From DATIXD01 sp035518875 (GTDB lineage: Bacteria > Pseudomonadota > Gammaproteobacteria > Methylococcales > Methylococcaceae), in contig DATIXD010000024.1 in assembly GCA_035518875.1 (NCBI GenBank), positions 1 to 30,159 on the forward strand: DNA of 30,159 nucleotides. The letters are read 5' to 3'. The position numbers and the translations under genes are program-made. The stretch's first letter is position 1. Each line of letters starts with the position of its first letter. This document shows, one piece after another, positions 8,578 through 15,056 of this stretch. Below the pieces are notes generated by a model, which worked only from the letters and a program-made list of their open reading frames with translations, ran no database searches and had not been told where the DNA came from.

Positions 8578-9870
8578 TTACCGGATGTTCAATAGGGTTT
8601 GGGTGATGGTATTTTCGGTTTTAATGGTTTCCGCATTGGCTTGGTAAGCCTGCTGAGCGACGATTAGATTGACCAGCTGGGCCGCCAGATCCACGTTGGA
8701 ACCCTCCAAAGCCCCGGCCTTGATGGAGCCAAAGCTACTGGTGCCCGCCACACCAGCGATCGGTATCCCTGAGTTAGCATTTTCGCCCCATTCGGTGTCG
8801 CCGAGTTTGGAAAGTCCCTGCGGATTCTGAAAACGGGCAAGCGCCACTTGCCCCAATGGCTTGGATGCACCATTGCTGAAGCGGGCGAACACGATTCCCG
8901 TATCGTTGATATCCACCCCCGTGAGACGACCGATGGTCAGACCATCCTGCGAGAGCGTGTCAACGCTGAACGAACTACCCAGCTGCGTCGACCCATTCAG
9001 ATCAAAAGTGAGCGTCAAAGGCTTGGCGCTTGGATCAACGGTGATGGGAGGATAACTGAATTTCGTGGTGGTGGCTGAACCGTTGATTGCACTTAACTTG
9101 CCGGCCAAATCGAAATCCGCCGTGACCGGCGTCAATGGCGGTGTCGACAAATCCTTCCCGTCCACGAAGGAGTAAATCTTCCATTGGTTTGGCGTGGCGC
9201 CGCTCGGATCAGAGGCCACGAAATAGCTGGTTGCAATATGAGAGTTACCCACCGAGTCATAAATTGTGACCGAAGTGGTATGAGTATAAGTTGTCGGGTC
9301 GACGACCCCGGTGGTGGGATCGGGCCCGGTGAATGGATTGGCTGGTGTGCCGGTTCGAGAATCCAGATTCACTTTTTCCTCAATGGCTGAGGTCGCATTC
9401 GGCAGACCTTGTGTGGTGTCGACCTCTAGGGGCGTAAGGACGCCCGTACTGAAACCATCGGCGACCGTTGTCCCGTTGGGGGCGTAAGCCAGTAACGGCT
9501 GTCCCAAATGATTGACCACATTGCCGTTCTCATCCGCGTGAAACGCCCCGGCACGGGTGTAAACATGCTCGTTGATGTTGTCCACGCTGTTGCCCAGCAC
9601 GAAAAATCCCTCGCCGTTAATGGCTAAATCGAGATTGTTGTCGGTAACATCCAAATTGCCTTGAGTAAACTGCTGAGCAACGTTTGTGACTCGGACCCCC
9701 GCACCCGGAGTGGTGGAACTAACCCCGCCCAGGCTACTGGCATAGACATCGGCGAACTCCGAACGGGATTTCTTGAATCCCGTAGTATTCGCATTGGCGA
9801 TGTTGTTGCCTGTGACCGACAACATGTTGGACGCTGCATTCAGACCGCTCAATGCCGTTGTGAAACTCAT
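8578..9870 (-). CDS. flgE: flagellar hook protein FlgE
   Basis: A 430-residue protein, the subunit of the flexible hook. N-terminal SGLNAASNMLSVTGNNIANA and NTTGFKKSRSEFADVY, plus C-terminal NVDLAAQLVNLIVAQQAYQA and NAETIKTENTITQTLLNIR, form the conserved D0 core. The middle, rich in Thr, Ser, Gly and Asp, forms the variable outer domains. Length is within the family range (about 400-460). GGGAGG lies six bases before the ATG. FlgD, encoded just upstream, caps its assembly. Confidence 0.96.
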   Translation of the reverse strand: MSFTTALSGLNAASNMLSVTGNNIANANTTGFKKSRSEFADVYASSLGGVSSTTPGAGVRVTNVAQQFTQGNLDVTDNNLDLAINGEGFFVLGNSVDNINEHVYTRAGAFHADENGNVVNHLGQPLLAYAPNGTTVADGFSTGVLTPLEVDTTQGLPNATSAIEEKVNLDSRTGTPANPFTGPDPTTGVVDPTTYTHTTSVTIYDSVGNSHIATSYFVASDPSGATPNQWKIYSFVDGKDLSTPPLTPVTADFDLAGKLSAINGSATTTKFSYPPITVDPSAKPLTLTFDLNGSTQLGSSFSVDTLSQDGLTIGRLTGVDINDTGIVFARFSNGASKPLGQVALARFQNPQGLSKLGDTEWGENANSGIPIAGVAGTSSFGSIKAGALEGSNVDLAAQLVNLIVAQQAYQANAETIKTENTITQTLLNIR

Positions 9871-9885
9871 GATGCACCTCCCGAT

Positions 9886-10554
9886 TTACAAGATTTCTTG
9901 AATGTCCTTCAAGGCGTGCTTGCCTAGGACCCCCAGATCGACTTCTATACCCTGCGCGCCGCCCAACGTCACGCTATCTACTGGCGTGCTCACTTGCGAA
10001 TCCAGAGCGATTGTTTTGCCGTCGAGAATGGCTTCGGCCTGGATTTTGTAGATTCCGGGATTAGCATGGCTAACCCCATCATCCAACATGCCGTCCCAAG
10101 AGAACGGCACTTGCCCCGCTTCTTGGGTCCCCATATCAAAGGTGCGCAACGTGACGCCGTTGGAACCGACCACGCGGACGGTGACATTTGTTGCTCCAGA
10201 AGGCACCGTGATCTGACCATTGAGACCGCCCGAAGCGCTTAGGATGCCTTGACCCGAAGAAACCAGCACATTTTTCCCAACCAGATTCGCCGCTTGCAAA
10301 GCTTGGTCCTGGGTCATCGAAGACGCAAAATCGGCGAAGGACTGTTGCAGGCCTTGAATGCCGGTGACCGTGCTGAACTGGGCCAGCTGACTCAAAAACT
10401 GCGCGCCATCTTGAGGATTGAGCGGGTTTTGATTCTGCAGCTGGGCGACCATCAGCTTCATGAACATGTTCTCGCCGAGTGCGTTTTGATTCACGGGAGC
10501 GGCGGGCTTTTGGGTCAGGCCAAGGGACTGGAGTACGTTGATGTCTGTGCTCAT
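9886..10554 (-). CDS. flgD: flagellar hook-capping scaffold FlgD
   Basis: A 222-residue scaffold that sits on the growing hook and is discarded when the hook is complete. The conserved N-terminal export and scaffold segment is clear (ENMFMKLMVAQLQNQNPLNP, then QDGAQFLSQLAQFSTVTGIQ). The C-terminal half is the beta-sandwich part, with PFSWDGMLDDG and the closing VDSVTLGG. The start has AGAGG about nine bases upstream. Normal length and normal place between flgC and flgE. Confidence 0.95.
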   Translation of the reverse strand: MSTDINVLQSLGLTQKPAAPVNQNALGENMFMKLMVAQLQNQNPLNPQDGAQFLSQLAQFSTVTGIQGLQQSFADFASSMTQDQALQAANLVGKNVLVSSGQGILSASGGLNGQITVPSGATNVTVRVVGSNGVTLRTFDMGTQEAGQVPFSWDGMLDDGVSHANPGIYKIQAEAILDGKTIALDSQVSTPVDSVTLGGAQGIEVDLGVLGKHALKDIQEIL

Positions 10555-10567
10555 CGGGGGTTACCTC

Positions 10568-10984
10568 TTATTGCCCCATGCGCAATGTTTGCTGCATGAG
10601 CTGCTTCGCCGTGTTCGCCACTTCTACGTTGTCCTGATAGGAACGGGAAGCGGACAACATGTTGGTCATTTCCTCGATGGCGTTCACGTTGGGCTTGAAA
10701 ATATAACCCTCTGGATTCGCCAAGGGATGGTCCGGCGCGTATTCCATCCGCGTCGGCGCCTGGCTTTCCACCACACCGAGCACGTTCACGCCAGTGGCCG
10801 CGCCCCGTCTATCCATCGCGTCCTGCAATTGTGCAGCGAACACCGGCTGGCGCGAGCGGTAAGTCTGGTCGATGCTGCTGCTGACGCTTTCGGCATTGGA
10901 AAGATTGCTGGCCACCAGGTTGAGCCTCAGGGACTGTGCGCTCATGGCCGAGCCGGCGATATCGAAGATTTTGAAAGCGGTCAT
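10568..10984 (-). CDS. flgC: flagellar proximal rod protein FlgC
   Basis: A 138-residue rod subunit. The N terminus has SAQSLRLNLVASNLSNAESV and the C terminus PNVNAIEEMTNMLSASRSYQ followed by DNVEVANTAKQLMQQTLRMG, both typical of FlgC. A strong AAAGGAGA site lies in the end of flgB, and only two bases separate the flgB stop from the ATG, so translation is probably coupled. Confidence 0.95.
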   Translation of the reverse strand: MTAFKIFDIAGSAMSAQSLRLNLVASNLSNAESVSSSIDQTYRSRQPVFAAQLQDAMDRRGAATGVNVLGVVESQAPTRMEYAPDHPLANPEGYIFKPNVNAIEEMTNMLSASRSYQDNVEVANTAKQLMQQTLRMGQ

Positions 10985-10986
10985 GG

Positions 10987-11379
10987 CTATTCTCCTTTGA
11001 TGGCACTTTTCAAGTCGGCGATCTTGCCGTCGAGGAATCGAAGGGAAACCTGATATTGCAGGGCGTTCTCGGCGAACCGAACCTGCTCCTGCTCGCTGTC
11101 CACCGTGTTACCGTCCAACGATGCCTGGGAAGGGACCCGATATTTCAGCTCTGCGCCGAACGGCCGCGTCGAAGCCGCCAGGTGATCCGGGCGGGTGAGT
11201 GCCAGATTGACCGCTGGTGATTGAACGCCTTTCAACACCGACTGGAAATCCAAATCCCGCGCCTTGTAGTTAGGCGTGTCGGCATTCGCCAGATTGGCCG
11301 CGATCAGTTCGGTGCGTCGTTCGCGCAGCCGTAGCGCCTGGGGATGAACGCCTAAGGCGTTGTCGAAACGGATAGCCAT
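10987..11379 (-). CDS. flgB: flagellar proximal rod protein FlgB
   Basis: A 130-residue rod subunit, first gene of the basal-body operon. The rod signature ELIAANLANADTPNYKARDL, then DFQSVLKG, is intact, and the C-terminal NALQYQVSLRFLDGKIADLK matches the family. The frame is open to 11442, but the extra 21 residues would overlap the sigma-54-type promoter at 11413-11429. The ATG at 11379 has GAGG upstream and gives the standard length, so I used it. Confidence 0.95.
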   Translation of the reverse strand: MAIRFDNALGVHPQALRLRERRTELIAANLANADTPNYKARDLDFQSVLKGVQSPAVNLALTRPDHLAASTRPFGAELKYRVPSQASLDGNTVDSEQEQVRFAENALQYQVSLRFLDGKIADLKSAIKGE

Positions 11380-11412
11380 TGTCGTGCCCTCATCTTTCGG
11401 TTTTCCGAAGCG

Positions 11413-11429
11413 AAGCACAATCCGCGCCA
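11413..11429 (-). promoter_or_regulatory. sigma-54 (RpoN)-type promoter of the flgB operon
   Basis: Read on the minus strand the site is TGGCGCG-GATT-GTGCTT. It has the invariant GG (11428-11427) and GC (11416-11415) separated by exactly ten bases, and differs from the consensus TGGCACG-N4-TTGCTT at only two positions. Transcription would start near 11403, about 24 bases before the flgB ATG. Sigma-54 control of hook-basal body operons, with a FleQ/FlrC-type activator, is established for polar flagella in gammaproteobacteria; the activator gene is not in this window. Confidence 0.7.
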
Positions 11430-11541
11430 TATAAGTTTTCATTTAACAATCATGCGCTTGCAATATTCTGCGACTTGATGCCGGGCGGCTCGGCGGCAAT
11501 TTTCCGCCGCATACTACCCCGACCAGACGATAACTTGCCTA

Positions 11542-11558
11542 TGGCATCGTTCCTGCTT
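11542..11558 (+). promoter_or_regulatory. sigma-54 (RpoN)-type promoter of flgA
   Basis: The sequence TGGCATC-GTTC-CTGCTT has GG (11543-11544) and GC (11555-11556) with exactly ten bases between, close to the RpoN consensus. Transcription would start near 11568, about 24 bases before the flgA ATG. It is divergent from the similar site in front of flgB, with about 110 bases between the two for activator binding. Confidence 0.6.
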
Positions 11559-11591
11559 GGCCGTTTACAAACCCGACCACGGAGAGATGTC

Positions 11592-12290
11592 ATGCAACGC
11601 CTGTTCTATTCCATTCTCGTTGGCTATATCGCCTTGACGCCCCTGGTGATGGCGGATACGCAACTGCAGTCGCACGAGTCGATCCTGACAGCCATCCGTG
11701 AATTCATCGAGTCAAATTTTCGTCATTCCGGCGACAGCCACGACATAGAAATCGCACCCTTGGACTATCGCCTGCGGCTTGCCGAATGCTCTCGGCCGAT
11801 CGAGGTCTTCACCCGTTCGGGCAGCCGGGACATCGGCAATATTTCCGTGGGCGTCCGCTGTCAGGGCGAGCAACCGTGGAGCATTTATCACAAAGCAAAC
11901 ATCCGGCTTTACAAGGAAGTGACACTGCTGAAGAACCCGGTCAGGCAAGGTGCCATACTCACGCCTGACGATATTACCCTGACGAGAAAAGATGTCGCCC
12001 AACTGCACGGCGCTTCCCTCAGCCCCGAACAGGTCATCGACAAATCCGTCAAGAAATCGCTGGCCGCAGGCACGGTATTGAATGCGGATCATTTGGCCAC
12101 GCCGAAACTTGTCAAGCGAGGACAAAAGGTGTTGCTCCGTGCACAAAACGCCCATCTTGAAGTCACCATGTCGGGAGTCGCCCTGATGGATGGCGAGGAA
12201 GGCCAGCGAATCCGTGTCCGTAACGAAGAGTCCAAGCGCATTGTCGAAGGCACGGTGACAGGAAGTAACATCATCAATATCGCCTATTGA
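11592..12290 (+). CDS. flgA: P-ring assembly chaperone FlgA
   Basis: A 232-residue periplasmic protein needed for polymerisation of FlgI into the P ring. It has a Sec signal peptide (MQRLFYSILVGYIALTPLVM, likely cleavage after Ala21), an N-terminal domain and a C-terminal SAF domain from about residue 115 (PVRQGAILTPDDITLTRKDV, RGQKVLLRAQ, GEEGQRIRVRNEESKRIVEG). The ATG at 11592 follows GGAGAG and sits just behind a sigma-54-type promoter; upstream in-frame codons would give no signal peptide. It is divergent from flgB, a common arrangement. Confidence 0.94.
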   Translation: MQRLFYSILVGYIALTPLVMADTQLQSHESILTAIREFIESNFRHSGDSHDIEIAPLDYRLRLAECSRPIEVFTRSGSRDIGNISVGVRCQGEQPWSIYHKANIRLYKEVTLLKNPVRQGAILTPDDITLTRKDVAQLHGASLSPEQVIDKSVKKSLAAGTVLNADHLATPKLVKRGQKVLLRAQNAHLEVTMSGVALMDGEEGQRIRVRNEESKRIVEGTVTGSNIINIAY

Positions 12291-12325
12291 GCCATCACCG
12301 CAGCGACTCCAATCGGACAGCGGTC

Positions 12326-12352
12326 TAAAGATACTTAACAGCACGCCGATAA
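12326..12352 (+). promoter_or_regulatory. consensus sigma-28 (FliA) promoter of flgMN
   Basis: TAAA (12326-12329), a 15-base spacer and GCCGATAA (12345-12352) reproduce the FliA consensus at every conserved position with ideal spacing. Transcription would begin near 12360, about 24 bases before the flgM ATG, and the leader contains the GGAGG ribosome site. Late-class expression of the anti-sigma factor by its own target sigma factor is the established flagellar feedback loop. Confidence 0.9.
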
Positions 12353-12383
12353 TCCTGTACAAGAACCTGCAGGAGGAACCGCA

Positions 12384-12674
12384 ATGGACGTTTATCTTCA
12401 TACCGTGGGGAACAAGCTTCCCCCTCTCTCGGCGAAAAAAAGTCAGGCGGCCGATTTGACCGCGAAACAACCCCGCGCGGGGACATTAGAGGCCACGCAA
12501 CCGGCCAACGCTTCGATTCGGTTGAGCGAGCTAAAGGAAATGCTGGCTGCCGCGCCGATGGTCGATGACGAGCACATCGCTCGCGTGGCGAACGCCATAC
12601 AGGCCGGACATTATGAAATCAATCCGCAGCGGGCTGCTGAAAAGATGCTCGAGCAAGAACTGCTCCTGCCCTGA
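12384..12674 (+). CDS. flgM: anti-sigma-28 factor FlgM
   Basis: A 96-residue cytoplasmic and exported regulator that holds FliA (sigma-28) inactive until the hook is finished, then leaves through the flagellar export channel. The N-terminal half is disordered-looking (rich in Lys, Ala, Gln and Thr). The C-terminal half is the sigma-binding region, with RLSELKEMLAAAPMVDDEHI and ARVANAIQAGHYEINPQRAA. Start supported by GCAGGAGGAACC just before ATG. It is transcribed from a perfect sigma-28 promoter and followed at 26 bases by flgN. Confidence 0.94.
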   Translation: MDVYLHTVGNKLPPLSAKKSQAADLTAKQPRAGTLEATQPANASIRLSELKEMLAAAPMVDDEHIARVANAIQAGHYEINPQRAAEKMLEQELLLP

Positions 12675-12700
12675 CGCATCGGCCGGGGAACGTGAACGCG

Positions 12701-13180
12701 ATGAACCAGTCCTTGCGCGACTTGTTCGAACCCACCTTGGCTGCGCTCCAGCAGATGCAGCAGGTGCTCGAGCAGGAAGCGCTCAGCCTGAAGGATCGCC
12801 GCGCCGAAGCGTTGGAAGAAAGCACCCGACAAAAGGAGCTCTTGGCAAATGACCTGGATGCCCTCGCCAAACGGCAGACAAACTTTCTCCGGGCGCAAGA
12901 CCTGCCCATCGGCGAGGAAAGCATCGAAACCATCCTGTCCACGTGCCCATCGACCGATCCCGCGACCAGCGGCACGTGGGCGATTTGGCAAGAGATCAAG
13001 CGGCTGACGGCTACTTGCCGGCAGCTCAACGAAGCCAATGGCGCTTATATCGGATTATTGCGACAGCATGTGCAAAGGTCGCTCGAAATCATCCACGGCC
13101 AGGCCTCGCAGGATGTCGTCTACGGCCCCGATGGCGTAGGCCATCGCCCCGCCTCGTCCCGCAAACTTCTTTCCGCCTGA
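12701..13180 (+). CDS. flgN: flagellar export chaperone FlgN
   Basis: A 159-residue helical protein, the export chaperone for the hook-associated proteins FlgK and FlgL in known systems. The sequence is acidic and coiled-coil-like (LAALQQMQQVLEQEALSLKD, then TRQKELLANDLDALAKRQ) with no membrane segment, as in the FlgN family. Identity rests on fold-type, size and location directly after flgM rather than on strong motifs. GGGGAA is ten bases before the ATG at 12701; a GTG three codons earlier lies too close to it. Confidence 0.88.
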   Translation: MNQSLRDLFEPTLAALQQMQQVLEQEALSLKDRRAEALEESTRQKELLANDLDALAKRQTNFLRAQDLPIGEESIETILSTCPSTDPATSGTWAIWQEIKRLTATCRQLNEANGAYIGLLRQHVQRSLEIIHGQASQDVVYGPDGVGHRPASSRKLLSA

Positions 13181-13190
13181 TTCAAACCGA

Positions 13191-13961
13191 ATGTTCGATC
13201 GCTTAAGAAAGCTTGTTAAGCGTAGCCGGCCATTCCTTCAAACCAATGCTTTATCGCCTCCTACAGAAAAGCCGGATTACGTCACCGATCCGGTTCGGAT
13301 TCTCCGCATCCTGAAAGACTTACAAAAGCGCCATGTCGTGCTGATGGTGCGCGTACCGGGTGTCCACAGACCTTTCGTATCCTCACTTCTGGACATCGAG
13401 AAAACCAACGGTCTTATTATCCTGGACGAACTCAACCCGGTTTCCGGAAACGTTCTCGCCGCGGAGCGCAAACGTTTGAAAGTCGAGGCATTATTGCGCG
13501 GCGTGATGGTTTGCTTCTCGCTTATGATTCTTTCCATCGAGGGAGAGAACGGCATTGCCCTGTACAAGGCATCCCTGCCGGATGAAGTGTATTATCCGCA
13601 GCGACGGAAAAGTACGCGAATTACCCTTCACTCAACCATCAACATTCCTTTTCAGGCAACCATGGCCGGCGAGGCTACTCTGTTTCACGGCAGGTTGACC
13701 AATCTCTCCCTGGGCGGGCTGGCGTTTTTCATCCCGTTTTCCGAGGCGCTCACCCTGGGCGATGAGCTTCGGGATTGCAAGATCACGCTCCCGGACGGAG
13801 AGGATATTCAATTCATGTTCTCCGTCCGCTATGTAAAATCCTTACCCAGAGAAAACAAGACGGTCATCGGCGGTTGCTTCACGGCCATTGGTTATGAGGA
13901 TTACAAAGCTATCGAGCGCTATCTAGATGCTTTCGTAAGTGATCGCCTCGGCACCACTTGA
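13191..13961 (+). CDS. YcgR-like c-di-GMP receptor (flagellar brake, PilZ domain)
   Basis: A 256-residue cytoplasmic protein with a YcgR-type N-terminal domain (about 30-130) and a C-terminal PilZ domain (about 135-250). The c-di-GMP-binding motifs are both complete: RxxxR at Arg139-Arg143 within QRRKSTR, and the N-x-S-x-x-G motif at 171-176 (NLSLGG). In enteric bacteria the protein slows the motor when c-di-GMP is high. It follows flgN by ten bases with no clear ribosome site of its own, so it is probably translated by coupling from the sigma-28 flgMN transcript. A terminator follows. Confidence 0.88.
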   Translation: MFDRLRKLVKRSRPFLQTNALSPPTEKPDYVTDPVRILRILKDLQKRHVVLMVRVPGVHRPFVSSLLDIEKTNGLIILDELNPVSGNVLAAERKRLKVEALLRGVMVCFSLMILSIEGENGIALYKASLPDEVYYPQRRKSTRITLHSTINIPFQATMAGEATLFHGRLTNLSLGGLAFFIPFSEALTLGDELRDCKITLPDGEDIQFMFSVRYVKSLPRENKTVIGGCFTAIGYEDYKAIERYLDAFVSDRLGTT

Positions 13962-13987
13962 CGTCCGAGTGACGTGATTTCACGGCG

Positions 13988-14009
13988 AAGCAAAATCGCT
14001 TGCTTTTTT
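13988..14009 (+). terminator. Rho-independent terminator of the flgMN-ycgR operon
   Basis: Stem AAGCAA (13988-13993) pairs with TTGCTT (14000-14005) around the loop AATCGC, followed by four T. It is 26 bases after the ycgR-like stop codon. The 3' arm TTGCTT also serves as a plausible -35 box for the next gene. Confidence 0.55.
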
Positions 14010-14029
14010 GAGACGACCGGTCGTACTAT
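14000..14029 (+). promoter_or_regulatory. putative sigma-70 promoter of the tetR gene
   Basis: A possible -35 TTGCTT (14000-14005), an 18-base spacer and a -10 TACTAT (14024-14029). The spacer contains most of the palindromic operator at 14011-14024, so repressor binding would block polymerase. The predicted transcription start falls at about 14035-14037, on the GTG start codon itself. The match is moderate and the call is an inference. Confidence 0.4.
14011..14024 (+). promoter_or_regulatory. palindromic TetR operator, copy 1
   Basis: AGACGACCGGTCGT contains the perfect 12-base palindrome ACGACCGGTCGT (14013-14024). The same 14 bases recur at 14652-14665 on the other side of the tetR gene. 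A duplicated palindrome flanking a TetR gene is the usual sign of its own operators. Confidence 0.8.
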
Positions 14030-14035
14030 TTTTTC

Positions 14036-14632
14036 GTGACCAGAAGCAGCACCAAACACATCGCCCGAGAAAAACTTCTCGACCAGGGCGTTGCCCTGCT
14101 CATCGAACAGGGCTATCACGGCACTGGCCTGCAAGATATCTTGCTGCGCGTAGGCGTACCCAAGGGTTCCTTCTACAACTATTTCGGCAGCAAGGAAGCA
14201 TTTGGCGCGGCCGTGGTCGGACACTACATCGAACCGTTCATCCGGCAGCTGGATGCCTGGTTGAACCAGTCTGGATTGGACGCCCTATCGGCCTTGGAGG
14301 CGTATTTCCAAGAAATGATAGCGGAGCTGGAACGGCGCCGATTCACCGGCGGATGCTTGTTGGGCAACCTGATCGGGGAAATAGGCGATACCAGTGAAAC
14401 CTGTCGATTAGCCCTGCAGAAAGCCGTGCATGATTATCGGGACAAATTGAAAGCCGGGCTCGCCAAGGCGCAAGCCGAAGGCTCGGTGAGAACCGACCAA
14501 TCGGCTGAAGAAATGGCCGATTTCTTGGTCAACGCCTGGCAGGGCGCTTTGTTGCGCATGAAGATCGAGCAGACCACCCGGCCACTGGAAGAATGTTGCC
14601 GGAATTTGTTGCAGGAATACTTCAGGCCTTAA
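14036..14632 (+). CDS. TetR-family repressor of NemR type
   Basis: A 198-residue repressor. The N-terminal helix-turn-helix is clear (TGLQDILLRVGVPKGSFYNY, then FGSKEAF), and the ligand domain holds the GGCLLGNL motif of the NemR-like subgroup. Cys107 in that motif and Lys176 (RMKIEQ) have the same spacing as Cys106 and Lys175 of Escherichia coli NemR, which form the reversible redox switch there. Cys123, Cys187 and Cys188 are also present. The start is GTG with no Shine-Dalgarno sequence; no other in-frame start keeps the DNA-binding domain. It is flanked by identical operators and very likely controls itself and the methanethiol oxidase genes downstream. Confidence 0.88.
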   Translation: MTRSSTKHIAREKLLDQGVALLIEQGYHGTGLQDILLRVGVPKGSFYNYFGSKEAFGAAVVGHYIEPFIRQLDAWLNQSGLDALSALEAYFQEMIAELERRRFTGGCLLGNLIGEIGDTSETCRLALQKAVHDYRDKLKAGLAKAQAEGSVRTDQSAEEMADFLVNAWQGALLRMKIEQTTRPLEECCRNLLQEYFRP

Positions 14633-14651
14633 AAAATTTGCCCCAAATATA

Positions 14652-14665
14652 AGACGACCGGTCGT
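14652..14665 (+). promoter_or_regulatory. palindromic TetR operator, copy 2
   Basis: The second copy of AGACGACCGGTCGT, with its 12-base palindrome at 14654-14665, lies 20 bases after the tetR stop and about 60 bases before the DUF4242 gene. It is preceded by A/T-rich sequence (AAATATAA) that could be part of a promoter, but I could not assign clear -35 and -10 boxes. It implies that the downstream genes are repressed separately from tetR. Confidence 0.75.
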
Positions 14666-14723
14666 GTTAACTCGAAAGATGACCACCCCTCATTCCGAAC
14701 AACCCCTAATGGAGGCAACGACC

Positions 14724-15005
14724 ATGCCCAAGTACATCATCGAACGCGAGATTCCCGGAGCGGGCAAACTGTCTCGCGAAGAATTGCAGGCGATCGCGCA
14801 GAAATCCTGCTGCATTCTCAAGGCTCTCGGCCCCGAAATTCAATGGATCGAAAGCCATGTCACGGAAGACAAAATCTATTGCGTGTACATCGCGCCAAAC
14901 GAAGCCATGATCCGGGAACACGCCGAACGCGGCGGTTTTCCGGCGAACGGCATCCGTCGAATCCTGTCGAAGATAGACCCGACCACGGCGGAAGAACAAC
15001 GGTAA
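14724..15005 (+). CDS. DUF4242 small protein
   Basis: A 93-residue soluble protein without a signal peptide, matching the DUF4242 family (MPKYIIEREIPGAGKLSREE at the start; IQWIESHVTEDKIYCVYIAP; GGFPANGIRRI). A Streptomyces member, SCO4226, is reported as a nickel-binding protein; function is otherwise unknown. Potential metal or redox residues here are Cys29-Cys30, Cys53, His45 and His66. The ATG has GGAGG eight bases upstream; the frame opens earlier, at 14664, but without support. It lies 51 bases before the methanethiol oxidase gene, behind the second TetR operator, so it is probably part of the same regulon. Confidence 0.85.
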   Translation: MPKYIIEREIPGAGKLSREELQAIAQKSCCILKALGPEIQWIESHVTEDKIYCVYIAPNEAMIREHAERGGFPANGIRRILSKIDPTTAEEQR

Positions 15006-15056
15006 CCGCGAATCGGACTGAACCATCAAAAAGATCAACCAAGAGGTCATGCCAGC

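Noticed and set aside
11712..12470. A 252-codon minus-strand open frame opposite flgA
   Set aside because: It overlaps flgA, the sigma-28 promoter and the flgM start; there is no independent support.
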